A DNA stretch of 18,831 nucleotides from Bacilli bacterium (GTDB taxonomy: Bacteria; Bacillota_I; Bacilli_A; RF39; UBA660). Positions 7,162 to 12,876 of this stretch are shown here, piece by piece (within the stretch, counting starts at the first letter, position 1; every line of letters begins with the position of its first letter). A program made the translations under genes and the position numbers. Location: the NCBI GenBank assembly GCA_022791215.1, contig JAAVYQ010000031.1:1-18831 (forward strand), read 5' to 3'. The notes below the pieces were generated by a model. That model did not search any database and had not been told where the DNA came from. It saw only the letters and a list, made by a program, of their open reading frames with translations.

Positions 7162-7974
7162 ATGAACGAAATTAAAGAATATAATGAAACAGTATTTGAG
7201 GATATTAAACATGTTGATGAGTATGGTAATGAGTATTGGTTTGCTCGTGAATTACAAATAGTTTTAGATTATAAAAAATGGCAAAAGTTTGTAAATGTTA
7301 TAGAAAATGCAAAAGCAGCTTGTGAACATAGTAAATTTATGATTGATGAGCATTTTACCCAAGTGGGTAAAACATCAAAAATGCCTAATGGTGGGGTTAA
7401 AAATATATTAGAGTATAAGTTGTCGAGGTATGCATGTTATTTAATAGTACAAAATTCTGATCCTAAAAAGGAAGTTGTCGCTTTGGGTCAAACTTACTTT
7501 GCGATACAAACAAGACGTCAGGAATTAACTGAAAAAGAATATTCTATGTTGTCTGAAGATGAAAAGAGATTTTATCAAAGAAGTTTGACTAAGAAAGGCA
7601 ATTATTCTTTGAATCAAGCGGCTAAAGAATCAGGTGTTAAGAACTTTGATCAGTTTCATAATGCTGGTTATAAGGGATTATATAATGGTGAGACTGCTGA
7701 TGATATTGCTAAAAGAAAAGATTTAAGATATAGAGCAGATATTTTGGATAATATGGGTAGTGAAGAATTAATTGCTAATCTATTTAGAATTTCACAAACT
7801 GAGCAAAAATTAAAAAGAGATAACGTTAGGAGTGAAGATAAGGCGAAAGAAACACATTATGAAGTTGGAAAAGAAGTGAGAAATGCTATTAAAAGACTTG
7901 GTGGAACAATGCCTGAAGATTTACCTACACCAGAAAAGTCTTTGAAAGAATTAGAAAAAGAAAAGAATTTTTAG
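7162..7974 (+). CDS. dinD: DNA damage-inducible protein D (DinD family)
   Basis: The 270-aa product matches the DinD family over its whole length. Recognisable stretches include WFARELQ (BRO-N-like N-terminus), SRYACYLIVQNSDPKKEV, GQTYFAIQTRRQEL, NAGYKGLYNGE, LRYRADILDNMGSEELIANL, FRISQTEQKLKRD and LGGTMPEDLPTPEKS. E. coli DinD is SOS-induced and has been reported to counteract RecA filaments; that role is from the family, not from this sequence. ATG 7162 is chosen because AGGAGGT (7150-7156) is ideally placed; the in-frame TTG at 7105 lacks a usable site. Codon use resembles the core genes to its left. It is a single-gene unit between two terminators with a probable LexA-controlled promoter. 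Confidence 0.93.
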   Translation: MNEIKEYNETVFEDIKHVDEYGNEYWFARELQIVLDYKKWQKFVNVIENAKAACEHSKFMIDEHFTQVGKTSKMPNGGVKNILEYKLSRYACYLIVQNSDPKKEVVALGQTYFAIQTRRQELTEKEYSMLSEDEKRFYQRSLTKKGNYSLNQAAKESGVKNFDQFHNAGYKGLYNGETADDIAKRKDLRYRADILDNMGSEELIANLFRISQTEQKLKRDNVRSEDKAKETHYEVGKEVRNAIKRLGGTMPEDLPTPEKSLKELEKEKNF

Positions 7975-8017
7975 AAAAAGATTGAAGTGGAATAGTAAGT
8001 CTGAGTTAAATTTATTA

Positions 8018-8057
8018 AAAAAACTAGAAAATGATTGAATCATAATTCTAGTTTTTT
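8018..8057. terminator. bidirectional terminator between dinD and xre
   Basis: A run of A followed by CTAGAA (8024-8029) pairs perfectly with TTCTAG plus TTTTTT (8046-8057), twelve base pairs in all, and the stem continues inside with ATGATT/AATCAT. T-runs follow the hairpin on both strands. It can end both dinD (+) and the convergent repressor gene (-), whose stop codon lies inside the right arm. Confidence 0.88.
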
Positions 8058-8266
8058 CTTGGATAAGGTTTAATTTCATTAGTAATTCCTAAAATGTAAT
8101 CAGTACTTGTGTTATAAAATATTGCTAAATCTTTAAGTAGTTTTAATGGTATTTCTATTTTTTCAAGTTCATATTTACTGTAATTACTTTGATCAATATT
8201 AAATCTTTTTGCTAATTCTTTTTGGGTTATGTCTTTGTCTTCTCTTAAATCTCTTAATCTATTCAT
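8048..8266 (-). CDS. XRE/Cro-CI-type transcriptional repressor
   Basis: The 72-aa product is a single helix-turn-helix domain of the XRE family: RLRDLREDKDITQKELAKRF and IDQSNYSKYELEKIEIPLKLL, followed by the typical LAIFYNTSTDYILG. Such small proteins are dimeric DNA-binding repressors. The start at 8266 has AAGGAG upstream on the - strand. It is divergent from the lipoprotein gene, and the space between them holds three related operator-like palindromes. It therefore probably represses the lipoprotein and, through the degenerate site, itself. It carries no peptidase or RecA-responsive domain, so inducer control would have to come from another signal. Confidence 0.9.
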   Translation of the reverse strand: MNRLRDLREDKDITQKELAKRFNIDQSNYSKYELEKIEIPLKLLKDLAIFYNTSTDYILGITNEIKPYPRKN

Positions 8267-8282
8267 CTTAAACTCCTTTTTT

Positions 8283-8288
8283 ATTATA
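8283..8288 (-). promoter_or_regulatory. -10 box of the XRE repressor gene
   Basis: Read on the - strand this is TATAAT, about 17 bases before the repressor start codon. No good -35 lies 16-18 bases upstream, and the degenerate operator at 8293-8307 occupies that spacer region. This suggests a weak, autoregulated promoter. Confidence 0.4.
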
Positions 8289-8292
8289 ATAT

Positions 8293-8307
8293 AGGTATAA
8301 ATTAACT
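8293..8307. promoter_or_regulatory. degenerate operator O3
   Basis: AGGTATAAATTAACT matches 13 of the 15 positions of AGGTAAnnnTTACCT. It lies just upstream of the -10 of the repressor gene on the - strand, where binding would block that gene. Lower similarity suggests lower affinity, as in classical repressor autoregulation. Confidence 0.45.
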
Positions 8308-8308
8308 A

Positions 8309-8337
8309 TTGACAAAAAGGTAAATGTTACCTATAAT
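8309..8337 (+). promoter_or_regulatory. consensus promoter of the lipoprotein gene
   Basis: TTGACA (8309-8314) and TATAAT (8332-8337) match the consensus at all twelve positions with a 17-base spacer. Transcription should begin near 8344. Operator O1 fills the spacer and operator O2 lies just after the start point, so this promoter is likely fully on or tightly shut. Confidence 0.9.
8318..8332. promoter_or_regulatory. operator O1, perfect AGGTAAnnnTTACCT palindrome
   Basis: AGGTAAATGTTACCT has two exact 6-bp arms. It sits between the -35 and -10 of the lipoprotein promoter, touching the first base of the -10. The neighbouring divergent XRE gene is the obvious candidate for its binding protein. 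Confidence 0.75.
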
Positions 8338-8349
8338 TAATTTAGAACA

Positions 8350-8364
8350 AGGTAAAAATTACCT
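8350..8364. promoter_or_regulatory. operator O2, perfect AGGTAAnnnTTACCT palindrome
   Basis: AGGTAAAAATTACCT repeats the O1 arms exactly. Its centre is 32 bases from that of O1, about three helical turns, so two repressor dimers would lie on the same face of the DNA and could bind cooperatively. It starts a few bases after the predicted transcription start. Confidence 0.75.
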
Positions 8365-8389
8365 AACACGTAAGGGTGGAAAGGGATAC

Positions 8390-9805
8390 ATGAAAAATAA
8401 AACAATAATAGTTTCAATATTGTTATTAATTTGTACAACTATTTTAACTGGATGTGAAGATACAAAAGAAGATGGTATGCAAGTTGTAGAAAATAATGGA
8501 ATGCTTAGTTACACTATTGATGGTGAGAAAACTGATATTAAGCCTTCAAAGGAAGATGGGTACATAGTTAATAAAATTATCTGTGATAATGGAACCGATA
8601 TGATGTGGGATAATGATAACTGGGAAGTAGAACTTACTAAAGTCAACAGCAATGATAGATGTATGATAGATTTTACTAAAGATGTAAATGCTCCAGGCTA
8701 TAGAGTTACAGTAACTTCTAATAGCCCTTCAAGTTTAGACAGTTTATCAAAAGCTACCACTGCAAATGGAACAATAAAGATTTATTCAACTTCTAAAATA
8801 GCAAATGTAACTGGATGTAATGGAGTAATAGATGGTCATAAAGTTATAATAAATAATGTTAAGTCTAATCAAACTTGTAATATAGAAATAGAAGACAAGA
8901 CTCTAGCAGGGATAATTAAATCAGCATATCCACCAAAACCAGGAAGAACAGATTTTGCAAATATAGATAACAATATCCCAGGACTATATACAGGGATAGA
9001 TGATCAAGGAACAACATATTACTTTAGTGGAGATGGGGCATCTATGAACAACTGGGTAAGTTTTGCAGGAAAGAAATGGAGAATCATAAGAATAAATGGA
9101 AATGGGTCAGTAAGATTACTATATGCAGGAGATGGAACATCAGCAAGTGATATGAAAAGTACATATAGTATAAATAGTAGTACATATAATCATCCAGCAT
9201 ATGTAGGATGGAAGTATACAGTAGGAGGAAGTTTAGCAGCAGATAGAGGAAATGGAACAAAGAGTGGAGCATATACAAAAGTAGAGACATGGTATAATGG
9301 ACTTTCAAGTACAGATAAGAACTATATAGATACAGGAGCGATATATTGTAATGATAGAAATATAGGCAATGAGTATTCGTATGATACAAATGTAGAATTT
9401 AACTATGCAACATATGATAGACTAACTGCAAATAAAACTCCATCATTCAATTGTAGCAATTCAAGTGATAGATTCTATAATTTTGGGTTAATGACAGCAG
9501 ATGAAATAGTATATGCTGGTGGAAAATTTGCGACAAATAGTCCAAAGGCATATTATTACTTAGCTCAGGATGGAACAAGTAGTATCACCGGAACCAGCTG
9601 GTGGTGGACAATGAGTCCATTTGGTCTTCTAAACGATGATTATGCATATGTGTATGGTGTAGATGGCTCTAATAAACCTGGGTTTTATAGTGGTCATGGT
9701 GTCCATAGAGAAGGAATTATAAGACCAGTAATCTCACTAAAATCAAATGTATTAGTAACTGAAGGAGATGGAAGTGGAGCATCACCGTATGAAGTAAGCT
9801 TATAA
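8390..9805 (+). CDS. surface lipoprotein with DUF6273-like C-terminal domain
   Basis: The 471-aa product starts with a lipoprotein signal peptide (KNK, hydrophobic core, lipobox LTGC with Cys22). An N-terminal region (about 25-180) is followed by a domain from TDFANIDNNIPGLYTG (about 187) through WRIIRINGNGSVRLLY to a Trp-rich WWWTMSP (about 404) and RPVISL (about 445-450), then a short tail ending in YEVSL. The C-terminal pattern resembles DUF6273 and related C-type-lectin-like surface domains; this is recognition by pattern only. ATG 8390 is chosen for AAAGGG upstream and the signal peptide; a longer frame from 8324 would begin inside the promoter. Composition changes twice within the gene. 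Expression is probably set by the XRE repressor. No enzymatic motif is seen. Confidence 0.8.
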   Translation: MKNKTIIVSILLLICTTILTGCEDTKEDGMQVVENNGMLSYTIDGEKTDIKPSKEDGYIVNKIICDNGTDMMWDNDNWEVELTKVNSNDRCMIDFTKDVNAPGYRVTVTSNSPSSLDSLSKATTANGTIKIYSTSKIANVTGCNGVIDGHKVIINNVKSNQTCNIEIEDKTLAGIIKSAYPPKPGRTDFANIDNNIPGLYTGIDDQGTTYYFSGDGASMNNWVSFAGKKWRIIRINGNGSVRLLYAGDGTSASDMKSTYSINSSTYNHPAYVGWKYTVGGSLAADRGNGTKSGAYTKVETWYNGLSSTDKNYIDTGAIYCNDRNIGNEYSYDTNVEFNYATYDRLTANKTPSFNCSNSSDRFYNFGLMTADEIVYAGGKFATNSPKAYYYLAQDGTSSITGTSWWWTMSPFGLLNDDYAYVYGVDGSNKPGFYSGHGVHREGIIRPVISLKSNVLVTEGDGSGASPYEVSL

Positions 9806-9811
9806 AAATAA

Positions 9812-9843
9812 ATCGGCATTTAAAATAAAACTTAAGTGCCGAT
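9812..9843. repeat. inverted repeat / hairpin after the lipoprotein gene
   Basis: ATCGGCATTTAA (9812-9823) pairs with TTAAGTGCCGAT (9832-9843) over twelve positions with one G-U pair and an eight-base loop. No T-run follows on the + strand, while T-rich sequence follows it on the - strand. It may stabilise the 3' end of the lipoprotein mRNA, or end transcription from the other side. Confidence 0.6.
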
Positions 9844-9850
9844 ATCAAAC

Positions 9851-9902
9851 GTGCCTAGTATCGTTTAAAATTGAAAAGTAGTGAGTTCATGGTACTAGGC
9901 AC
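9851..9902. repeat. 10-bp perfect inverted repeat with 32-base centre
   Basis: GTGCCTAGTA (9851-9860) and TACTAGGCAC (9893-9902) are exact inverted copies. The arms are G/C-rich for this genome. The centre contains TTGAAA but no good promoter. It begins eight bases after the preceding hairpin and ends 31 bases before the second XRE gene. An operator, a structured RNA or a recombination remnant are all possible. Confidence 0.55.
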
Positions 9903-9933
9903 AATCAATAAAGTATAAGGAGGTTTTGAAACA

Positions 9934-10170
9934 ATGAATGAAATAAAATTTAATGAATTAATAGGAAACAATGTAAGAAAATATAGGCTAATATACAATG
10001 CTAACGGAGGAAATATGTCACAAAAAGAATTAGCAGAAAAAATAGGCGCATCAACCTCACTTATAGGAGCATTAGAAAGCAGAAAAATAAAACAAGGAAT
10101 AAGTTTATACAATCTATATAAAATAAGTGAAGCATTAGAAGTACCGATGTATAAATTCTTTGAACAGTAA
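9934..10170 (+). CDS. small XRE-family transcriptional regulator
   Basis: The 78-aa product is a single helix-turn-helix domain: an N-terminal helix (ELIGNNVRKYRLIYNA), then SQKELAEKIGASTSLIGALE, and the closing LYNLYKISEALEVPMYKFFEQ. A short insert (NANGGNM) separates the first helix from the HTH proper. AAGGAGG (9917-9923) precedes ATG by ten bases. No clear promoter lies directly upstream, so it may be read from the lipoprotein promoter or from within the inverted repeat region. Its target is unknown; the 9851-9902 repeat beside it is a candidate operator. It is followed immediately by a terminator. Confidence 0.87.
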   Translation: MNEIKFNELIGNNVRKYRLIYNANGGNMSQKELAEKIGASTSLIGALESRKIKQGISLYNLYKISEALEVPMYKFFEQ

Positions 10171-10205
10171 ATAAACCAAAATAAATCAAAACGGTTTATT
10201 TTTTT
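10169..10205 (+). terminator. intrinsic terminator after the second XRE gene
   Basis: AAATAAACC (10169-10177) pairs with GGTTTATTT (10193-10201) and is followed by a T-run up to 10205. It overlaps the stop codon of the regulator by two bases. Confidence 0.8.
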
Positions 10206-10207
10206 CA

Positions 10208-10216
10208 TGGTATAAT
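10208..10216 (+). promoter_or_regulatory. extended -10 promoter of the sanA-like/GNAT pair
   Basis: TGGTATAAT is an extended -10 with a perfect hexamer, directly after the preceding terminator. No -35 is seen at the usual distance. The start codon follows 18 bases later, so the leader is very short. Confidence 0.6.
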
Positions 10217-10234
10217 AGAAATAGGTGAAAAAAT

Positions 10235-10921
10235 TTGAAAAAAATAATTAAATATATAATAACAACAATACTAACAGGGATAATAATAATTTGCTTACTA
10301 AGTTTATATGTAAAAATAAGCACAAAAAGTAAAATATTAGAATTAAAAGATTTAAAAAAAATACAAGACATTGACTGCATAATAGTACTAGGCGCAGGAG
10401 TAAATGGAAATAGTCCAAGTAAAATGTTAAAAGATAGACTAGATGCATCATTAAAATTATATGAGAAGCAAATCGCACCCAAAATAATAATGTCAGGAGA
10501 CCACAAAGAAGAAGACTACAATGAAGTAAAAGTAATGAAAACATATGCGATAGAAAATGACATACAATCAGAAAATATATTTATGGATCATGCAGGATTA
10601 TCCACGTATGATAGTATCTACCGAGCAAAAGAAATATTCAAAGCTAAAAAAGTAGTAATCGTAACACAAGAATATCATCTTTACCGTGCACTTTACATTG
10701 CTGATGCACTAGGACTAGAAGCATATGGATATTCTGCTACCACTAGAAAATATTATGGAGACTTAAAAAGAGAAATAAGAGAAATACTAGCAAGAGACAA
10801 AGACATAATAAAATCTATAATAAAACCAAAACCCACCTACCTAGGCGAGACTATTCCAGTAAGTGGAGATGGAAATATAACAAACGACGAAAGTTTTGAA
10901 GGAGAAGAAAATGGACATTAA
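10235..10921 (+). CDS. SanA/YdcF-like (DUF218) membrane-anchored protein
   Basis: The 228-aa product has one N-terminal membrane span (about 4-25) and a YdcF/ElyC/SanA-type Rossmann-like domain: CIIVLGAGV (about 48-56), MLKDRLDASLKLYE, PKIIMSGD, YNEVKVMKTYAIE, the S-T-x-D-S motif in GLSTYDSIYRA, and VVIVTQEYHLYRALYIADALGL. SanA-type proteins affect envelope integrity and vancomycin sensitivity in enteric bacteria; the biochemical activity is not established. Start is TTG 10235 with AGGTGA at 10223-10228. The C-terminal tail is polar and the stop overlaps the start of the GNAT gene by eleven bases, so both are co-translated. Codons end mostly in A, unlike the genes left of 8.4 kb. Confidence 0.85.
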   Translation: MKKIIKYIITTILTGIIIICLLSLYVKISTKSKILELKDLKKIQDIDCIIVLGAGVNGNSPSKMLKDRLDASLKLYEKQIAPKIIMSGDHKEEDYNEVKVMKTYAIENDIQSENIFMDHAGLSTYDSIYRAKEIFKAKKVVIVTQEYHLYRALYIADALGLEAYGYSATTRKYYGDLKREIREILARDKDIIKSIIKPKPTYLGETIPVSGDGNITNDESFEGEENGH

Positions 10922-11363
10922 AATACAAAAAGCAAAAATAGAAGATTGTGAAAAAGCAGACAATCTATTGACCAAATTAATAATAGATGAAAAGCAATAT
11001 GATGAAACAATAGATGAAAACTACGAAGTAAAATCATACTATAAAAACTTTGTAAACGATCCTAATCATTGCCTTTATCTTGCTAAGATAGAAAATGTAA
11101 TTGTAGGATTCATATATGGATTTATTATTGATTACAAAACTAATGTAAATAAACTTGCAAAAATAGATGCTTTATACACAAAAGAAAAATATAGAAACAT
11201 AGGAATCGGGCAAAAATTAATAGAAGAATTTATATCATGGTCTAAAGAAAACGATGTAAAAAACATCGAAATAAATGTATGTAATGCAAACGAAAATGCC
11301 AAAAGACTATATACAAAAAATAACTTCAAAACGACAAAAATAACTATGAATTTAGAAATATAA
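10911..11363 (+). CDS. GNAT-family N-acetyltransferase
   Basis: The 150-aa cytoplasmic product carries the GNAT signature: acetyl-CoA pyrophosphate loop in YRNIGIGQKLIEEF (about residues 99-112, R-x-x-G-x-G pattern), and the later strand-helix INVCNANENAKRLYTKNNF. Such enzymes move acetyl from acetyl-CoA to an amine of a small molecule or protein; the substrate cannot be read from the sequence. ATG 10911 has AAGGAGAA (10899-10906) and lies within the end of the SanA-like gene. An in-frame ATG at 10896 is upstream of that site and unlikely. The gene is followed by the nested repeat at 11381-11455. Confidence 0.9.
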   Translation: MDIKIQKAKIEDCEKADNLLTKLIIDEKQYDETIDENYEVKSYYKNFVNDPNHCLYLAKIENVIVGFIYGFIIDYKTNVNKLAKIDALYTKEKYRNIGIGQKLIEEFISWSKENDVKNIEINVCNANENAKRLYTKNNFKTTKITMNLEI

Positions 11364-11380
11364 CAACCATTAAAAATGAG

Positions 11381-11455
11381 ATAACTACATTTTTCGTGCA
11401 AAACGCACGAAAAAAAGCAAAAAAAACGTGCAAAATGCACGAAAAACATAGTTAT
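11381..11455. repeat. nested inverted repeats with four CGTGC/GCACG half-sites
   Basis: TTTTTCGTGC (11390-11399) faces GCACGAAAAA (11405-11414), and CGTGC (11427-11431) faces GCACG (11437-11441), each over a five-base loop. The outermost arms also pair: ATAACTA plus TTTTTCGTGC on the left with GCACGAAAAA plus TAGTTAT on the right, interrupted by two mismatched bases. Two small hairpins and one long stem are thus alternatives. The first hairpin is followed by A rather than T, so it is a poor + strand terminator; on the - strand T-runs follow. The block lies between the GNAT gene and a strong promoter. Confidence 0.75.
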
Positions 11456-11456
11456 G

Positions 11457-11485
11457 TTGATATTTGCACTAAAATTTAGTATAAT
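11457..11485 (+). promoter_or_regulatory. promoter of the AAA+ ATPase gene
   Basis: TTGATA (11457-11462) and TATAAT (11480-11485) are separated by exactly 17 bases. It begins one base after the nested repeats, so anything bound to that repeat could affect it. Confidence 0.75.
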
Positions 11486-11502
11486 TAAATTGGTGATAAA
11501 AC

Positions 11503-12816
11503 ATGTATAGAAAAATTGAAAAAGAATTATTAAAATGGAAAGAGAATCATAAAAAGCCTTTAATGCTAATAGGCGCTAGACAAACAGGAAAAACTTATAT
11601 AATAGAAGAATTTTGTAAAAAAAACTACGATTCATACTTATATTTTAACTTAGAAAAAGAATCAGACATATTATCAATATTTGAAACTACGATTATACCA
11701 GAAGAAATAATTGAAAAAATAGAAATAATAAAAAACAAAAACATTAATTTAGAAAATACCATAATATTTTTTGATGAAATCCAAGTAAGTGAACAAGCAA
11801 TCACATCATTAAAATATTTTTGCGAAAGTGAAATAGATTATAAAATAATATGTGCAGGCTCACTATTAGGAGTTAAATTAAATAGGTTTCATTCATCATT
11901 CCCAGTAGGAAAAGTAAATTTTAAATATCTTTATCCATTAGACTTTGAAGAATTTCTAATAGGAATTGGAGAAACTAAATTAATTGAAGAAATAAAAAAG
12001 CATTATAAAACGAATGAAAAACTATTAAATCCAATCCATGAAAAAGCGATAGATCTTTACAAAAAATATTTAATATTAGGTGGAATGCCTGAAGTAGTGC
12101 AAGAGTTTATAGACAAAAATTACAAAATACAAGATGTAAACTTATCATTACAAGAAGACATCATAATGTCTTATTTAGCAGACATGAGTAAATACACAGA
12201 AAAAAATGAAAGTATTAAAAACATTAAAATATATAACTCAATACCGAAAGAACTTTCAAAAGAAAATAAAACCTTTAAATTCAGTTTAGTAGATGAAAAC
12301 GCTAGAAAATCAAGATATGAAACAAGTTTAGAATGGCTAAAAGCAAGTTTTATGATCATAAGATGTAATCTAATAACTAAAAATGAATCACCATTTATTG
12401 CTTACACTAACGAAGAAAAATTTAAACTATATTTAAGTGACACTGGATTATTAAGAAGTTTATCAAATATAAATTATACAGAAATACTAATGGAAAAAAA
12501 TATGATGTATAAAGGAGTACTAACAGAAAACTATGTTGCATGTGAATTTTTCTCAAAATTTAAAGAAATAAACTATTACACATTTAATAAATATGAAATA
12601 GATTTTATAATAAAAATAAACGATGATATTATTCCAGTAGAAGTAAAATCGGGAAATAGAACCAAACATACCAGCCTAAATGAATACATAAAAAAATATT
12701 CTCCAAAATATAGTATTTTAATATCAGAAAAAAACTTTGGATTTGAAAACAATATAAAGTCAGTTCCCTTATATGCAGTATTTTGTATTAATAATGATAA
12801 AGAGAACACCATTTAA
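11503..12816 (+). CDS. AAA+ ATPase with DUF4143 / nuclease-like C-terminus
   Basis: The 437-aa product begins with the short helix typical of this family (MYRKIEKELLKWK) and Walker A GARQTGKT (24-31). Walker B FFDEIQ follows (D91, E92), then the sensor-like CAGSLLG (about 118-123). The C-terminal half contains LYLSDTGLLR and EIDFIIKI (D367) with PVEVKSG (E380, K382), the PD-(D/E)XK-like pattern seen in DUF4143 proteins. The role of this widespread, often mobile family is poorly defined; links to DNA or stress response are speculative. ATG 11503 follows GGTGAT. It stands alone behind its own promoter, with 60 bases to the next gene. Codon use is A-rich like its neighbours. Confidence 0.9.
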   Translation: MYRKIEKELLKWKENHKKPLMLIGARQTGKTYIIEEFCKKNYDSYLYFNLEKESDILSIFETTIIPEEIIEKIEIIKNKNINLENTIIFFDEIQVSEQAITSLKYFCESEIDYKIICAGSLLGVKLNRFHSSFPVGKVNFKYLYPLDFEEFLIGIGETKLIEEIKKHYKTNEKLLNPIHEKAIDLYKKYLILGGMPEVVQEFIDKNYKIQDVNLSLQEDIIMSYLADMSKYTEKNESIKNIKIYNSIPKELSKENKTFKFSLVDENARKSRYETSLEWLKASFMIIRCNLITKNESPFIAYTNEEKFKLYLSDTGLLRSLSNINYTEILMEKNMMYKGVLTENYVACEFFSKFKEINYYTFNKYEIDFIIKINDDIIPVEVKSGNRTKHTSLNEYIKKYSPKYSILISEKNFGFENNIKSVPLYAVFCINNDKENTI

Positions 12817-12876
12817 CTTATTAAAATACTTAAATTGAATTAAATTCCACAAAACATAGAAAAAACAGGAGTAAAA

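Noticed and set aside
8324..8389. Longer N-terminus for the lipoprotein from ATG 8324
   Set aside because: It would start within the promoter and operator region, and would bury the signal peptide and lipobox 22 residues inside. ATG 8390 has a ribosome-binding site.
9084..9389. Open frame of 101 codons on the - strand inside the lipoprotein gene
   Set aside because: It is very rich in Tyr, His and Leu, has no family pattern, and lies wholly within a gene with signal peptide and ribosome-binding site on the other strand.
7000..10205. Intact prophage or integrative element
   Set aside because: dinD, two XRE genes and phage-like operators hint at one, but there is no integrase, terminase, replication or structural gene and no convincing att repeats.
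9855..10208. Open frame of 117 codons on the - strand across the second XRE gene
   Set aside because: The overlapping + strand frame is a clear helix-turn-helix protein with AAGGAGG. The - strand product is Ser/Phe/Leu-rich as expected from antisense of AT-rich coding DNA.
11381..11455. CRISPR array
   Set aside because: The repeats are only 5-10 bp palindromic half-sites without regular spacers, and no cas gene is present.
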